From CANIGN01 sp041391385 (lineage in GTDB: Bacteria; Bdellovibrionota; UBA2428): a stretch of DNA of 64,000 bases. Below the pieces are notes generated by a model that worked only from the letters and a program-made list of their open reading frames with translations, made no database searches and was not told the origin of the DNA. The position numbers and the translations under genes were made by a program. Numbering within the stretch: the first letter of the stretch is position 1; each line of letters begins with the position of its first letter. Shown piece after piece: positions 27,603-37,037 of this stretch. The stretch spans positions 186,001 to 250,000 of the forward strand of contig JAWKOD010000002.1 of NCBI GenBank assembly GCA_041391385.1, given 5' to 3'.

Positions 27603-28586
27603 CTACGGGGGTCGGATAGCTCGGTCTCGAAGTTCAGTTATCAAACTACAAATAAAACGGAGTATTTTTTTAGGATCGTTATCTTTGCCCGTGAGTATTT
27701 CAATAAGCGTTTCGGTGCGTCCAATGAGGGATTCAATGCGATCAAGTTCATGGACAATACTAACACTTACTCCGTATACGTTAAGGTGTTGATGAGCTAC
27801 TTGTAGCTCTTCTCTGCATCGAAAAAGGACATCCCTGAAATCATTCATGGATAAGAGCTCATCGTTTGGAGAGGTTGTGTCTTCTGCGTCTTTGAGGAGT
27901 TGGGCACATACGCCTGTTATTTGGAAGAAGGGTCGATCTCGAAGGGGCATCTCAGAGCACCTGATGCGGATTTTGGGATTAAGGCCAAATGCTCGAATTT
28001 GTCCGACTAAGAATAAAACAGCATCTTCTACTTCGGAATTTAGCTTGTCCCATACTCTGCCTTCATCAGCAGAGTTTTCGTAGTTAAAGAGTTCTATGAT
28101 TTCGCTTAGTAAAGTAGCTTCGATTTTTTCGAGCCAAAGTATATCGTTTTCTGAAGAGAAAACTCTTACGAAAACTTCGCCAAGTTCATCTTCGTGCGGA
28201 GGGCGTGGCAAGAAGCGTTCTGTTAGCCTATCAACTGCCTCTGAGAAAAAACCAGACTCAGTTGGAAGGCCAGTTGTGCAAAATAAGTCGAGAGCTTTGG
28301 TATCAAAAAGTATAGAACGCAAGGTTTTTGCTACATTTTTCTTTTTGTCTGGATTCTTATCGAGCTGAATTAAAAGAAAACGAGTGCGTGTTACTTGAAG
28401 GTGACCCGTTTCGAGTTCATTTTTTACAATAGAAACATTTCCTTGAGAGCGCATCCAACGGAAAAGCTCTACGAGCCATTCGAGTCTTTCTTGAAGGGGG
28501 GCTTCGGGGTCAGCATTCGTAAGTAAAGAATCAAGCGCTACACGAGCATTGCCAGCGTGTTTCCATCGGCTTAAGAATTCAAACAT
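27603..28586 (-). pseudogene. COG4389-type membrane protein, N-terminal soluble part
   Basis: This 327-residue helical protein starts MFEFLSRWKHAGNARVALDS and shows the N-terminal COG4389 pattern (LEWLVELFRWMR, LFCTTGLPTESGFFSEAVDRL, RFLPRPPHEDELGEV). It stops at RDRAIRPP, exactly where the family normally continues into the 'LLA-EHYI' hinge and membrane half, which is found frameshifted at 26524-27567. The full gene would encode about 690 residues. Cellular function is unknown. It is divergent from the MscS gene. Confidence 0.72.
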
Positions 28587-28657
28587 TTCTTAGTTTTAGC
28601 ATGAAGGGCCGAGACTGCACTGTGAGATTTTTGTTATCTTAATAAAAAAGCGAGCTT

Positions 28658-29611
28658 ATGCTGCGTTATGCCCCTCTTCTGTTGCTTGACTTAGGTGAGA
28701 TGAGTGTTGAACATAATGGAAGTATGTTTGAGAGCTTTGATTTAGCGAAAATTTTTGGGATTTTATCTACGGAACTAAATGCGTGGTTTGAAACCTCTAT
28801 TAAGTCAATTCCCAATCTCTTTTTTGCTTTTTTAGTACTAGTTATTGCATACTTTTTGGCGGGCCTGGTACGTAATTTAACTGAATCTATTTTTTCAAGA
28901 TCTACTCGGAGTCGAGCGGTTCTCGATCTCATTAAAAAAATATTGCATTTGTCCGTTATGCTTGTGGGGCTTTTTATTGCTCTCGGCATTTTAAAGCTTG
29001 ATAAAACGGTGACATCTCTTTTAGCAGGCGCTGGTGTTGTCGGTTTAGCTCTTGGTTTTGCTTTTCAGGAAATTGCGAGTAATTTTGTTTCGGGGATTTT
29101 AATCGCTCTCCAGGAGCCGTATCGAATAGGGGATATTGTACACATTGGGGATTTCATTGGTAACGTTAAACGTGTTGAGCTTCGCTGTACAACAATAACT
29201 ACCTTTGATGGCCAAGATGTTTTGGTGCCCAATAAACGCATGTACACAGAGGCTCTTACGAATTACAGCATTACTCCTCGTAGGCGAGTGGACTTAAATG
29301 TTGGGATTTCGTATTCAGAAGATTTGAGAAAAGTTGAGCAGGTAACGAAAGCGGCTGTTGAGAAAATTCCGGGACGTATTGAGTCGGAAGAGCTTCGTTT
29401 TTACTATAAAGAGTTTGGAGACAGCTCAATTAACTTTACTCTTCAAGTGTGGGTGCATTACCCTGCTAACCATAACTTTTTACATTTTCAGCACGAAGCT
29501 ATTGTTGCTATTAAGCAGGCTTTTGATGCGAACGGAATCACGATTCCCTTTCCAATTAGAACACTTGATATGAGCCCGGGTTTAGCGGAGAGCTTGGCGA
29601 AGAAGTTATAA
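28658..29611 (+). CDS. MscS-family mechanosensitive channel
   Basis: This 317-residue protein has three transmembrane segments. The pore helix carries the MscS signature LLAGAGVVGLALGFAFQEIASNFVSG, and the beta domain follows (YRIGDIVHIGDFIGNV, then TTFDGQDVLVPNKRM). It should gate open under membrane tension in osmotic downshock. Starts at 28700 or 28724 are possible; 28658 was kept because the preceding AAGCGAG is a fair ribosome binding site. It is convergent with the secreted-protein pair that follows. Confidence 0.9.
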   Translation: MLRYAPLLLLDLGEMSVEHNGSMFESFDLAKIFGILSTELNAWFETSIKSIPNLFFAFLVLVIAYFLAGLVRNLTESIFSRSTRSRAVLDLIKKILHLSVMLVGLFIALGILKLDKTVTSLLAGAGVVGLALGFAFQEIASNFVSGILIALQEPYRIGDIVHIGDFIGNVKRVELRCTTITTFDGQDVLVPNKRMYTEALTNYSITPRRRVDLNVGISYSEDLRKVEQVTKAAVEKIPGRIESEELRFYYKEFGDSSINFTLQVWVHYPANHNFLHFQHEAIVAIKQAFDANGITIPFPIRTLDMSPGLAESLAKKL

Positions 29612-29617
29612 CGGACC

Positions 29618-30340
29618 TTAGAGTCCACCGGGAAAATTATGATAGAGAAAAGATCTTGCCTCAAGTCGATATTCTAGGGGAAAGAGGTCTCCTAACATCT
29701 CAACAACGGCTTGCTTTACAGCATCCAGAAGAGGGTCTCTGCTGATACCTTCCTCATCTGTAGTTGATATTACGTTTCCACGAGGGATTGTTTTCCAAGC
29801 TGCTTTTTTGCCACAAAAGCTGATTTGATATTTTTTCTCTGGTCTTTGAACATAGCGGAGGCTCATTGTTTTTAACTCGTATCCATCCTCGGTTTTACAA
29901 GGGTACTTGCCTTTTATTTCGTTAGAACGTGCTGATATTAAAATGTCAAAACTAAGCTTGTATTTGAGTTGAGCTTCTTCGGTGGTAGCAGGGCTATTGT
30001 TCTGGCTTGTATCTTTGTTTTCTGGTTTTGAATCCGGGCCGGAGTCACTTGAAGTTTCTTTTGGCGCTGGTTCTGGACTTTGGATACTACTTATCAGAGT
30101 GCTTGAAATTGTCATTTTAATCTTTGATTCATTATCTAAAATTTGAGCTTTTGCTGTTTGCTTTTCTTTATCGTTTTGAAAAGTAACGCTTATTGTTTTG
30201 CTTTTTTGGTCGATAGATATTTTATTTACCTTTTCAGAAGGGGGAGTTTCTTCAGCATTTATAGATAGGCTAAATACATAGAAGCTAAAGAAGACTCCAG
30301 TGAAGAGGCCTCGCTTAAGGTAGTTGAAGTATTTACTCAT
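29618..30340 (-). CDS. Secreted protein of unknown function (second of a pair)
   Basis: A 240-residue protein with signal peptide (GLFTGVFFSFYVFSLSINA) and a Ser/Pro/Asp-rich linker (SPEPAPKETSSDSGPDSKPE) between two beta-rich parts. The C-terminal part contains one Cys pair (KYPCKTEDGY and SFCGKKAAW). It starts 6 bp after the end of the upstream gene and is clearly in the same operon. No family is recognised. Confidence 0.65.
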   Translation of the reverse strand: MSKYFNYLKRGLFTGVFFSFYVFSLSINAEETPPSEKVNKISIDQKSKTISVTFQNDKEKQTAKAQILDNESKIKMTISSTLISSIQSPEPAPKETSSDSGPDSKPENKDTSQNNSPATTEEAQLKYKLSFDILISARSNEIKGKYPCKTEDGYELKTMSLRYVQRPEKKYQISFCGKKAAWKTIPRGNVISTTDEEGISRDPLLDAVKQAVVEMLGDLFPLEYRLEARSFLYHNFPGGL

Positions 30341-30346
30341 AGTTGT

Positions 30347-31480
30347 TTATTTCTTTCTTGGCTCTAAGGCTTCATCAAAATCTTTTTTTCCTACAATACG
30401 AGTGCCAAGAACCATGAATTGTGTATGTGAACCATCCATAAATTCGTATTTTACTCTCGATTTATCAAAGTTAACGCCGTAACTTGAAACAAGGTAATCG
30501 CTCCATATAACTAGAGTCTGACTGTTTTGAGAAAATCCAACACCAATAAGACAAGATTCAGAGATTTTTTCTAGGTGACCAGAAATAACATTACGATCGT
30601 TTCCGGTTCTACCTAGGATTTGCGTTTGATCTTTTAAAACGGCAGCTTCGTGGTCATAAGTTAAGAGTTCTGATCTAACTGTTTCCTGACTCCATCTTCC
30701 AGTTTTGGTGATGTGTACTGCAGCGATTCTTGGCACTTTATGATTCGTCCAGGTAAAGGAGTATTCGTAGCCATTGAGGTTAAGTGAGCGTCTAGCAGAT
30801 GCAATGTTAAGGCCGAATGGTGCATAAGCACGGTTAAGGTCAGAGAGGTCTTTTCCAAGGAAAAATCTAGGATTGTTTTTTGAACTTGGGCAGCTAAAGA
30901 GACCTTGTCTGTACTCTTCGTCGTTGCGAGCTAAGTTTCTAAAGTGGTCTCTCTGTGACCAAGTTACAATTTGATTAAGCTTGGCGTAAGCAGCTTTTGT
31001 AAGTGTTGAGGCTCCGCAAGTGTTCAAGTCTGTTTTGATTGTACCGTAGTCACCTATGGTATCTCTTTTGTAAAAAATCCAGGAGAGGCCATTTTGTCGC
31101 ATTGAGAGTCTGTAGATTTTATCTCCAGCAATTACCTCTACGCGCGCATTGCCAAGTCTCCCATTTATTGGATCTGAATCATAAACTTTAAAATCTTTAA
31201 CTGGACTCCCTAAAACTGAGGAAAGCTTATCTACGGCATCCGAATGTACGCGTAAGTAATCAGAACTTTCTACTGTGCTGATAGCGACTTGTTTATGTCC
31301 ACCTAAGACTGCGAGGTATTTTACTTCTGTGTGAAAGCGACCGAGTTGTTCAATTGTTTTAGTGGATTCACCACAAATAGTATTCTCTTCTAGGAGTTCA
31401 TTAATATCTACAGCTTTAGCCATATGGCTAAGCCCAAGAGCGAGAAATAAGTAAAAAAAACGTACGACTTTCGAATTCAT
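30347..31480 (-). CDS. Secreted protein of unknown function (first of a pair)
   Basis: The 377-residue product has a signal peptide (FFYLFLALGLSHMAKA) followed by a beta-rich mature region with scattered cysteines (ENTICGES, LNTCGAS, GLFSCPSS, SESCLIGVG). It is probably periplasmic or surface-exposed. It and the next gene share orientation, spacing and type, suggesting an operon of two unknown envelope proteins. No catalytic motif was seen. Confidence 0.65.
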   Translation of the reverse strand: MNSKVVRFFYLFLALGLSHMAKAVDINELLEENTICGESTKTIEQLGRFHTEVKYLAVLGGHKQVAISTVESSDYLRVHSDAVDKLSSVLGSPVKDFKVYDSDPINGRLGNARVEVIAGDKIYRLSMRQNGLSWIFYKRDTIGDYGTIKTDLNTCGASTLTKAAYAKLNQIVTWSQRDHFRNLARNDEEYRQGLFSCPSSKNNPRFFLGKDLSDLNRAYAPFGLNIASARRSLNLNGYEYSFTWTNHKVPRIAAVHITKTGRWSQETVRSELLTYDHEAAVLKDQTQILGRTGNDRNVISGHLEKISESCLIGVGFSQNSQTLVIWSDYLVSSYGVNFDKSRVKYEFMDGSHTQFMVLGTRIVGKKDFDEALEPRKK

Positions 31481-31797
31481 ATCTTTTTGCAGTGTAATTT
31501 AAGCAAGATGCGTACCTAGACCAAAGTACGTTGTAGGACATTCTTACTTGTATTTATTGCTTGATCGGCATAGCGCGCTGGCAGTGTTTAAAATTTAAAC
31601 AGTAGTTTTCTTTTTTATCTCTCTCGTATGGGAACTGGGACCAGCCCCGGGAGGCCAAAAACGGCTTCGGGTTCTGGATCTTCAACAGGTAGGTCGTTCT
31701 GTGAGCTGAGAGTCATGGCATAAGCGCCTTAGAAAAAAGATTCGGCAAACATCGTGGTAGGTTGCGTCCAACCCAATCAAGTTTGAAAAAGAAACTA
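31481..31797. other. Non-coding or eroded stretch
   Basis: No convincing gene is seen. A minus-strand 33-codon frame (31716 to 31615, MTLSSQNDLPVEDPEPEAV...) is proline- and acid-rich and may be a gene remnant. The 3' extension of the lipoprotein gene in another frame ends at 31798. The region may hold the promoter of the secreted-protein pair, but no clear hexamers were found. Confidence 0.4.
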
Positions 31798-31880
31798 CTA
31801 ACGTTCTGTTAGTGGAATGCGAACGAGTGGACGATGTTGGCCAGTTTTTTCGGGGGTTCCTTCGTAGATTCCACTTATTA

Positions 31881-32294
31881 CTATTTCAAGAGGTATGAAT
31901 CTGGAAGTTTGCTGTTGAAGCGAAATGCAAACATTTGTGAAAAAGATGATTCTGGTGAGATTTCAATATTCTCTGCAATAACATTCAATCCAACTACGTA
32001 TTCGTCAAAGGGTCCTCCCATTACAGCGTATGTTCCAGATTTATTCCTCATCTCCCCAGGAGTATGTTCCGCTTTTACTAGGATACTGTTTCTTTTAATA
32101 TAGACCGGAACATTTGATTTGTTTTCTATGTGCAAAGCAACATCTACAACTTTACCTTTTCGCTTGTACCACCTAGGTGAAAAAACTAAACCTTGGCTTT
32201 CAACTATTGAGGAATCATCGAGGTGCAATTTAGTTGCGCAGCTAAAAGTGCTTAAAAGTAAAATGCTAATAAAAGTGACTGAGAATTTAGTCAT
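31881..32294 (-). CDS. Small lipoprotein-like protein, possibly frameshifted at its 3' end
   Basis: The 137-residue product has a hydrophobic leader ending SILLLSTFSC, a plausible though weak lipobox, and a beta-rich domain (VDVALHIENKSNVPVYIKRNS). It stops at SYLLK. If the frame changes near 31890, reading continues as LEIVISGIYEGTPEKTGQHR and on to a TAG at 31798, a protein-like extension of about 30 residues. Function is unknown. Confidence 0.55.
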   Translation of the reverse strand: MTKFSVTFISILLLSTFSCATKLHLDDSSIVESQGLVFSPRWYKRKGKVVDVALHIENKSNVPVYIKRNSILVKAEHTPGEMRNKSGTYAVMGGPFDEYVVGLNVIAENIEISPESSFSQMFAFRFNSKLPDSYLLK

Positions 32295-32499
32295 GATGAT
32301 AGTGTAGCGTTTCCTGTTGCATGTTCAACAGGGTCACTTGTTTCCAGCGCTGGAGGTGAAAATTGACAATGAGAGCACTCTTCGACGAGCACCGAGTTCT
32401 CGAAGCCCCTAGGCATAGTGAGTTTTTTATCCCTGCCATCAAGCGAATAAATAATCAAAACATCACTCCACTTCGTTTCGTAATGTTTAGATTATTTAA

Positions 32500-32575
32500 T
32501 GGCTCGCTGGGAGGGACTCGAACCCCCGACCAGATGATTAACAGTCACCTGCTCTACCGACTGAGCTACCAGCGA
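32500..32575 (-). tRNA. tRNA-Asn (GUU)
   Basis: The minus strand folds as a cloverleaf: TCGCTGG/CCAGCGA acceptor stem, GTAGCTCAG D-arm, anticodon loop with GTT, TTCGAGTC T-arm, and an encoded CCA end. Confidence 0.95.
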
Positions 32576-32597
32576 ATCGGTTTGAAAGACGAGGCTA

Positions 32598-33134
32598 TTA
32601 AAAACTGAGCACCCATTCAAGCCCATCTCGAATAAATTGCCCTTTTGGCCATAATATTCTGTGGGAATCGGGTGATAGCTCAGCCAGCTTCTTGTCTAGG
32701 GCCTTTTCGTGCAGGGTCCCGTCATGGCTTAAAGGGCTTCTCATGCACCAGAGCACCTTTTTGGACATAAAAACGGGTCCGGGGTGCCATTTAAAGAGAG
32801 CATTCGTGGATTCACTTTCGGGCTCGACTTCAATCAGGATGCTGTCGGCACATTCTAGGCAGGAGTCGTTTTTTTGAATTTCTTCTACAGAACTGCAAAA
32901 GCCAACGATTTTTTGATTGTCTTTGTTTCGTTTTCCAAGGTTGGCGGCAAAAAAGCCACTAAGGGGACCTTTGCTTTCCGAAGGTTTGTGCGCATAGTAA
33001 CTGTTTTTATCGGGGCTAAAGCGCCAGAGTTCTTGAGTCCATTCGTCCCACATGCGGGCTTTGTTGGATTTATCTAAACTCACAATAAGACTTCGGTGAT
33101 AAAGAGCAGCGAGTTCTGGAAAAAAGTGAATCAT
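32598..33134 (-). CDS. Cytoplasmic protein of unknown function, downstream of recR
   Basis: This 178-residue soluble protein (MIHFFPELAALYHRSLIVSL...) is rich in Trp and Cys and has no signal peptide. It starts 12 bp after recR in the dnaX-ybaB-recR transcript, a place where deltaproteobacteria often carry extra genes, but it does not look like a roadblock/MglB protein. No family is recognised, though coding quality is good. Confidence 0.65.
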   Translation of the reverse strand: MIHFFPELAALYHRSLIVSLDKSNKARMWDEWTQELWRFSPDKNSYYAHKPSESKGPLSGFFAANLGKRNKDNQKIVGFCSSVEEIQKNDSCLECADSILIEVEPESESTNALFKWHPGPVFMSKKVLWCMRSPLSHDGTLHEKALDKKLAELSPDSHRILWPKGQFIRDGLEWVLSF

Positions 33135-33146
33135 ATAACCTTAAGG

Positions 33147-33749
33147 TTATGATAACTCAAAACGATGCTTGAGGGCCTGCTCAAGAGTCGACGGATCGAG
33201 ATATTCTACTGACGATCCAGCGGGCAAGCCTAGGGCCGTGCGCGATATTTTTACGCTTAAACCCAGCTCAGTTGCTTGCTGCTTAAGATAAAGGGCCGTG
33301 GCGTCTCCCTCAAGCGTGGCATCAAAGGCGAGGATGAGTTCTTCAAAGCCCTCTTTCGCTATGCGAGTAAATAATTCTTCCATGCGAATTTGTTTAGGGC
33401 CCACTCCTGCGAGCGGAGAAAGGAAACCTTGAAGCACGTGGTATTTCCACGGATGTTTTTTGAATTTTTCGAGAGCCAAAACATCGGGAGCGTCTCTAAC
33501 AATGCAGAGTTTTGTGGACACTCGTGAATTTTCTTCACAAAGTGAGCATTTCCCCATGTCGGTCCAAAAAAAACAAGTGGGACATGTGCCAATAGAAGCT
33601 TGAACTTCTTCAAGTCCCTTGATGAGACTTTCAATGGGAGAATTTCTACCTCTCAGCAAGTGCAGGGTGTAGCGCAAAGCTGTGCGCTCTCCCACTCCTG
33701 GAAGTTTAGAGAGTTCTTGTACAAGAGAGCGTAGGGCTCTTGGAAGCAC
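33147..33749 (-). CDS. recR: Recombination mediator protein RecR
   Basis: RecR forms a DNA clamp with RecO/RecF for RecA loading at gaps. The 200-residue protein has the N-terminal HhH (LPGVGERTALRYTLHLL), a four-Cys zinc finger (CPTC...CSLC), and a Toprim domain (LCIVRDAPDVLALEKF... LILAFDATLEGDATALYL). It starts with GTG overlapping the ybaB stop by one base, the usual coupled arrangement. Full length. Confidence 0.96.
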   Translation of the reverse strand: MLPRALRSLVQELSKLPGVGERTALRYTLHLLRGRNSPIESLIKGLEEVQASIGTCPTCFFWTDMGKCSLCEENSRVSTKLCIVRDAPDVLALEKFKKHPWKYHVLQGFLSPLAGVGPKQIRMEELFTRIAKEGFEELILAFDATLEGDATALYLKQQATELGLSVKISRTALGLPAGSSVEYLDPSTLEQALKHRFELS

Positions 33750-34072
33750 TAGAACATACCGGCCATTCCCGGAGGAACGAGTTTTGCCATTTCATCAGAC
33801 ATTTTCTTTTGTGCTGTTTGAAGTGCGCTGTTAACGCCGATTTTAACCATGTCAGCAACAAGTGCTGCGTCACCGCCTGAGAAAAGCTCTTCAGAGATTT
33901 CAAGTTTCAGTAATTCGTTTTTACCGTTAACAGTTACTTTTATTTTTCCGCCAGCACTGTCGATTGAATATTCTTCTTTTGCAAGTTTATCTTGAAGAAC
34001 CTTCATTTCTTGCTGCATCTTTTGTGCCTGGCCGAGAAGTTGATTGAGTCCACCACCGCTTGGAAATTTCAT
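33749..34072 (-). CDS. ybaB: YbaB/EbfC family nucleoid-associated protein
   Basis: The 107-residue protein has the YbaB pattern: N-terminal Gly-rich start, LLGQAQKMQQEMKVLQDKLA helix, beta-strand GGKIKVTVNGKNELLKLEIS and C-terminal helix AQKKMSDEMAKL. It binds DNA as a dimer. It sits between dnaX (18 bp gap) and recR (overlap), as in most bacteria. Confidence 0.95.
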   Translation of the reverse strand: MKFPSGGGLNQLLGQAQKMQQEMKVLQDKLAKEEYSIDSAGGKIKVTVNGKNELLKLEISEELFSGGDAALVADMVKIGVNSALQTAQKKMSDEMAKLVPPGMAGMF

Positions 34073-34090
34073 AATTTTAATTTAGCTGGC

Positions 34091-35746
34091 TTATGTGTCT
34101 TCGTCGAGAATTTTGGTTTCAGAGATGCTACCTTTAAAGGCTTTCAACGCGCTTTGTACAGCCACATCTTCTTTGGCTTCTTTGAGCTTTTGTTTCGCTA
34201 TCTCTTGGGGTGAGGCCGTGGGTGCTTTGTTTTTGCCTCCCTCAAGGCTCACGTTATAGGTAAAATCAGCCCCGAAGCATTGTTTTAACACGGCTTGGCC
34301 GTCTGCAGAGGCGAGGCGTTTTCCGGCAAAATCGGCTTCTGCAATGATTTCAAAGCGTTTGTCGTCTTGCGTAATAGAGCGAAGGCTTTTGATTGCAGGC
34401 AACCAAGCGGGACGCTCACTTCTTAAAAAATTTTGAAATTGATCGGTTAAGGCAGAGTGACTTGTGCTTGTATTTGAAGTTTTAGCTGCGGGAGCCGGCG
34501 AAGAACTTCTGTTCATTGTGTTTTGGTTGTTGGCAGTTGAGTTTGCAGCACTTGCACTGGGGGCAGAGGTCGGAGAGCTACTGCGAGGGGTGTGACTTAT
34601 CGGAGCTACTTTGTGAGTAGCGACGCGAGATGCAGCTTGGGCCGAGAGTGCTGGCCGCTGAAGAGCGAGTTTTATCACAAGAGATTCAAGTGCGATTTGC
34701 GCATCGAGAGCTGCTGTAAGATGTCCCTGAAGTGCAAGGCAGAGATCAAGGCCGCGAAGAATTTCGTCTTGCTCAAGTTTTGCTACTAGACCGTCAAGGA
34801 TTTTTTTGTATTCAGCATCTGTAGAGTCCAAATGCTTTGTTATTTTGAGTAAGTTTAAATCTCTATAGGTTGCAAGAAAACGACCTAATAAAACTTTGGG
34901 GTCAGCGCCGCCCGAGAGAGCTTGCGTACAGGAGTTTAAAGAAGCCGCTAAGTCGTGGTTGGCAATGTTGTCGAGCAATTCAAAAAAGCTTTTTCTAGGG
35001 ATAAAACCCAAAACATCTTCTAGCTCTTCGCGGGAGAGTTTGTTGCCAGAAAGCGCAATGGCTTGGTCTAAGAGAGATTGAGCGTCTCTCATGCAGCCTT
35101 CAGCTTCTTCGGCAATCAATAAAAGTGCGTCGCGCTCGGCTTCTACTTTTTCACTCGTGCAAATGGCTTCGAGTGAGGCAACAATGCGGTCTTTGGGAAT
35201 ACGTTTAAAATCAAAACGCTGGCAACGAGATAAAATCGTTGCAGGAACTTTATGAATTTCAGTCGTCGCAAAAACAAAGATAACGTGGGGAGGGGGTTCT
35301 TCTAATGTTTTGAGAAGGGCGTTGAATGCCGCTGTAGAGAGCATGTGTACTTCGTCGATAATAAATATTCGATACTGTCCACTACTTGCGGAGTACGAAA
35401 CGCTCTCTCTGAGTTCACGAATATTATCGACGCCCGTGTTAGAGGCAGCATCGATTTCAATAACATCCATGGATTGTCCATTTTGAATTTCAATACACGA
35501 GCCACACTTACCACAGGGGACTTTTGTTTTGTCTTCTGATTCACATCTTAAGGCTTTAGCGAGAATACGTGCTGCACTTGTTTTTCCTACGCCGCGAGGA
35601 CCCGTAAAAAGATAGGCATGTGCGGTTCTTTTTTGAAGAACGGCATTTTTGAGCGTTTGGCCCAGAGCCTCTTGACCAATAAGCTGATCAAAATTCTGTG
35701 GACGGTAACGCCGAGAGATAACTAAATAAGATGCTGTTCTTTCCAT
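34091..35746 (-). CDS. dnaX: DNA polymerase III subunit gamma/tau
   Basis: The 551-residue clamp-loader subunit starts with YLVISRRYRPQNFDQLIGQE and carries Walker A (GPRGVGKTSAAR), a zinc module (VPCGKCGSCIEI), Walker B with DEVH (IIDEVHML) and sensor-1 LEEPPPHVIFVFATTE. Domain III ends near residue 365. A low-complexity Ser/Thr/Pro/Ala linker then leads to a C-terminal tau-like domain that would bind DnaB/alpha. I saw no classical A AAA AAG slippery site to make a short gamma form. It is divergent from the DUF962 gene. Confidence 0.96.
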   Translation of the reverse strand: MERTASYLVISRRYRPQNFDQLIGQEALGQTLKNAVLQKRTAHAYLFTGPRGVGKTSAARILAKALRCESEDKTKVPCGKCGSCIEIQNGQSMDVIEIDAASNTGVDNIRELRESVSYSASSGQYRIFIIDEVHMLSTAAFNALLKTLEEPPPHVIFVFATTEIHKVPATILSRCQRFDFKRIPKDRIVASLEAICTSEKVEAERDALLLIAEEAEGCMRDAQSLLDQAIALSGNKLSREELEDVLGFIPRKSFFELLDNIANHDLAASLNSCTQALSGGADPKVLLGRFLATYRDLNLLKITKHLDSTDAEYKKILDGLVAKLEQDEILRGLDLCLALQGHLTAALDAQIALESLVIKLALQRPALSAQAASRVATHKVAPISHTPRSSSPTSAPSASAANSTANNQNTMNRSSSPAPAAKTSNTSTSHSALTDQFQNFLRSERPAWLPAIKSLRSITQDDKRFEIIAEADFAGKRLASADGQAVLKQCFGADFTYNVSLEGGKNKAPTASPQEIAKQKLKEAKEDVAVQSALKAFKGSISETKILDEDT

Positions 35747-35788
35747 AGTTTCAGCCTTAGGGCAGAATTAATGTTGCCCGGAGGAAGA

Positions 35789-36118
35789 ATGAATCGCAAG
35801 TTTAATTCATACGAGGAATTTTATCAGTTTTATCTGAGGGAGCATTCAAAGGCCCAGACACGCATTTTCCACTGCATAGGGACACTTTTGGGGCTTGGTT
35901 TTTTATTCTTTGCCATCTGGCAGCATCGTTGGGGCTTGATTTTATGGGGATTTTTAGCGGGTTATGCTGTAGCTTGGCTGTCGCACTTTTTGATCGAAAA
36001 AAACAGACCAGCCACCATTAAGTATCCCTTCTATTCGTTTATTTCTGATTTTCGAATGCTTTTTGATACCGTGACAAATAAACTGCCTCTGAACAAAGAT
36101 ATTCCTAAGATAAAGTAA
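35789..36118 (+). CDS. DUF962/Mpo1-like membrane protein
   Basis: The 109-residue protein has two transmembrane segments. It shows the DUF962 His pattern: EHSKAQTRIFHCIGT before the first helix and SHFLIEKNRPAT in the middle. Yeast Mpo1 in this family is an iron-dependent dioxygenase in 2-hydroxy fatty acid degradation; the activity here is inferred from family only. ATG 35789 is chosen for its GGAGGA ribosome binding site, with an in-frame ATG at 35771 less likely. Confidence 0.82.
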   Translation: MNRKFNSYEEFYQFYLREHSKAQTRIFHCIGTLLGLGFLFFAIWQHRWGLILWGFLAGYAVAWLSHFLIEKNRPATIKYPFYSFISDFRMLFDTVTNKLPLNKDIPKIK

Positions 36119-36126
36119 AAGCTCTT

Positions 36127-37032
36127 ATGTTGAGAGTTTTGCTATTTATCTCTTTTTTTTCTGTTGGGGCTCTTAAGGCGGATGATCTTATCAACTGTCT
36201 ACTACGTTTGCAGACAACAAGACATACGATGAATTTTGCAGAAGTTATTTCTACTCGTTCGCTCAATGCAGAAGAAAAACAGTTACTTCATGATTTTGCT
36301 CAAAAACATACTAAGTATAAAGATTCACCGGAGGAACTTGAAAAGTTTTTTAAAGAAGTAGATGCCATTACACCACACGATAGTGTGGAAGAAGTTATTG
36401 CCGTTATGGAGTATCGCCTTGCAAGTAGGAAAGATTTAGAAACGATTAAGGCCGAACTCGTAGCGCTCCAAGATGACATACCTCAATATTGGAAGGAAAG
36501 GGAGCGGAGTATTTTGCCTGGTGATATAGATCAGCAAGTGCGCTGGAATTCTCTTTTGATTTTTCAAAGAGCGCAGCATGAAAATAAGGCCGCATTTGTT
36601 CAAATTCGGGATCTTCTTATTTCTAAAGGTGACGATCCCAACGAGGTTGCGGCTAAATTAGAGGTATTGCTTGATACTGGAAATTTCGATGCAAGTTTTG
36701 CACTTCGTTACGAGAAGTTAGAAGAGATTTTTAAGGTTACAGCGACGCCTATGGGGATTGCAAGTAAGCCTCAAGAAATGAAGCCGACAACTCAACAAGT
36801 TTTTCAAAGTTATATTCTTTATTCAATAATGAGTAAGAATGGCAAGGGCTTTGACGAATTGAGCGCAGCAGTCAATCAGGCAAAGCGCTTACAAGGAGAT
36901 GACATACATAACGTAGGCAATTTGCTTTATTGGACCACTCGTCAGCTAGAGGAATTAAATAAAATTCCCCTTAGAACCGGAGGACGAATTATAACCTTAG
37001 GTGATTTTGTGGGTGGGCCAGGTAGGCCTTAA
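36127..37032 (+). CDS. Secreted helical protein of unknown function
   Basis: The 301-residue protein has a short signal peptide (MLRVLLFISFFSVGALKA) and a mature part predicted to be nearly all alpha-helical (LDIFQRAQHENKAAFVQIR-like segments, LEVLLDTGNFDASFALRYEKLEE). It starts 8 bp after the DUF962 gene and is probably co-transcribed with it. It converges with the DUF1624 gene 5 bp away. No family is recognised. Confidence 0.62.
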   Translation: MLRVLLFISFFSVGALKADDLINCLLRLQTTRHTMNFAEVISTRSLNAEEKQLLHDFAQKHTKYKDSPEELEKFFKEVDAITPHDSVEEVIAVMEYRLASRKDLETIKAELVALQDDIPQYWKERERSILPGDIDQQVRWNSLLIFQRAQHENKAAFVQIRDLLISKGDDPNEVAAKLEVLLDTGNFDASFALRYEKLEEIFKVTATPMGIASKPQEMKPTTQQVFQSYILYSIMSKNGKGFDELSAAVNQAKRLQGDDIHNVGNLLYWTTRQLEELNKIPLRTGGRIITLGDFVGGPGRP

Positions 37033-37037
37033 TTTTA

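Noticed and set aside
32500..32575. tRNA-Asn as a boundary of the integrated element
   Set aside because: It is 9 kb from the integrase with core genes (dnaX, recR) in between and no repeat of its 3' end was found.
32363..32608. Plus-strand open frame spanning tRNA-Asn
   Set aside because: It reads through a tRNA gene on the opposite strand; the apparent coding is fortuitous.
34091..35746. Programmed frameshift in dnaX
   Set aside because: The only long A run (TAC AAA AAA ATC, near residue 308) is not in a proper slippery phase and lies too early compared with known sites; no A AAA AAG was seen.
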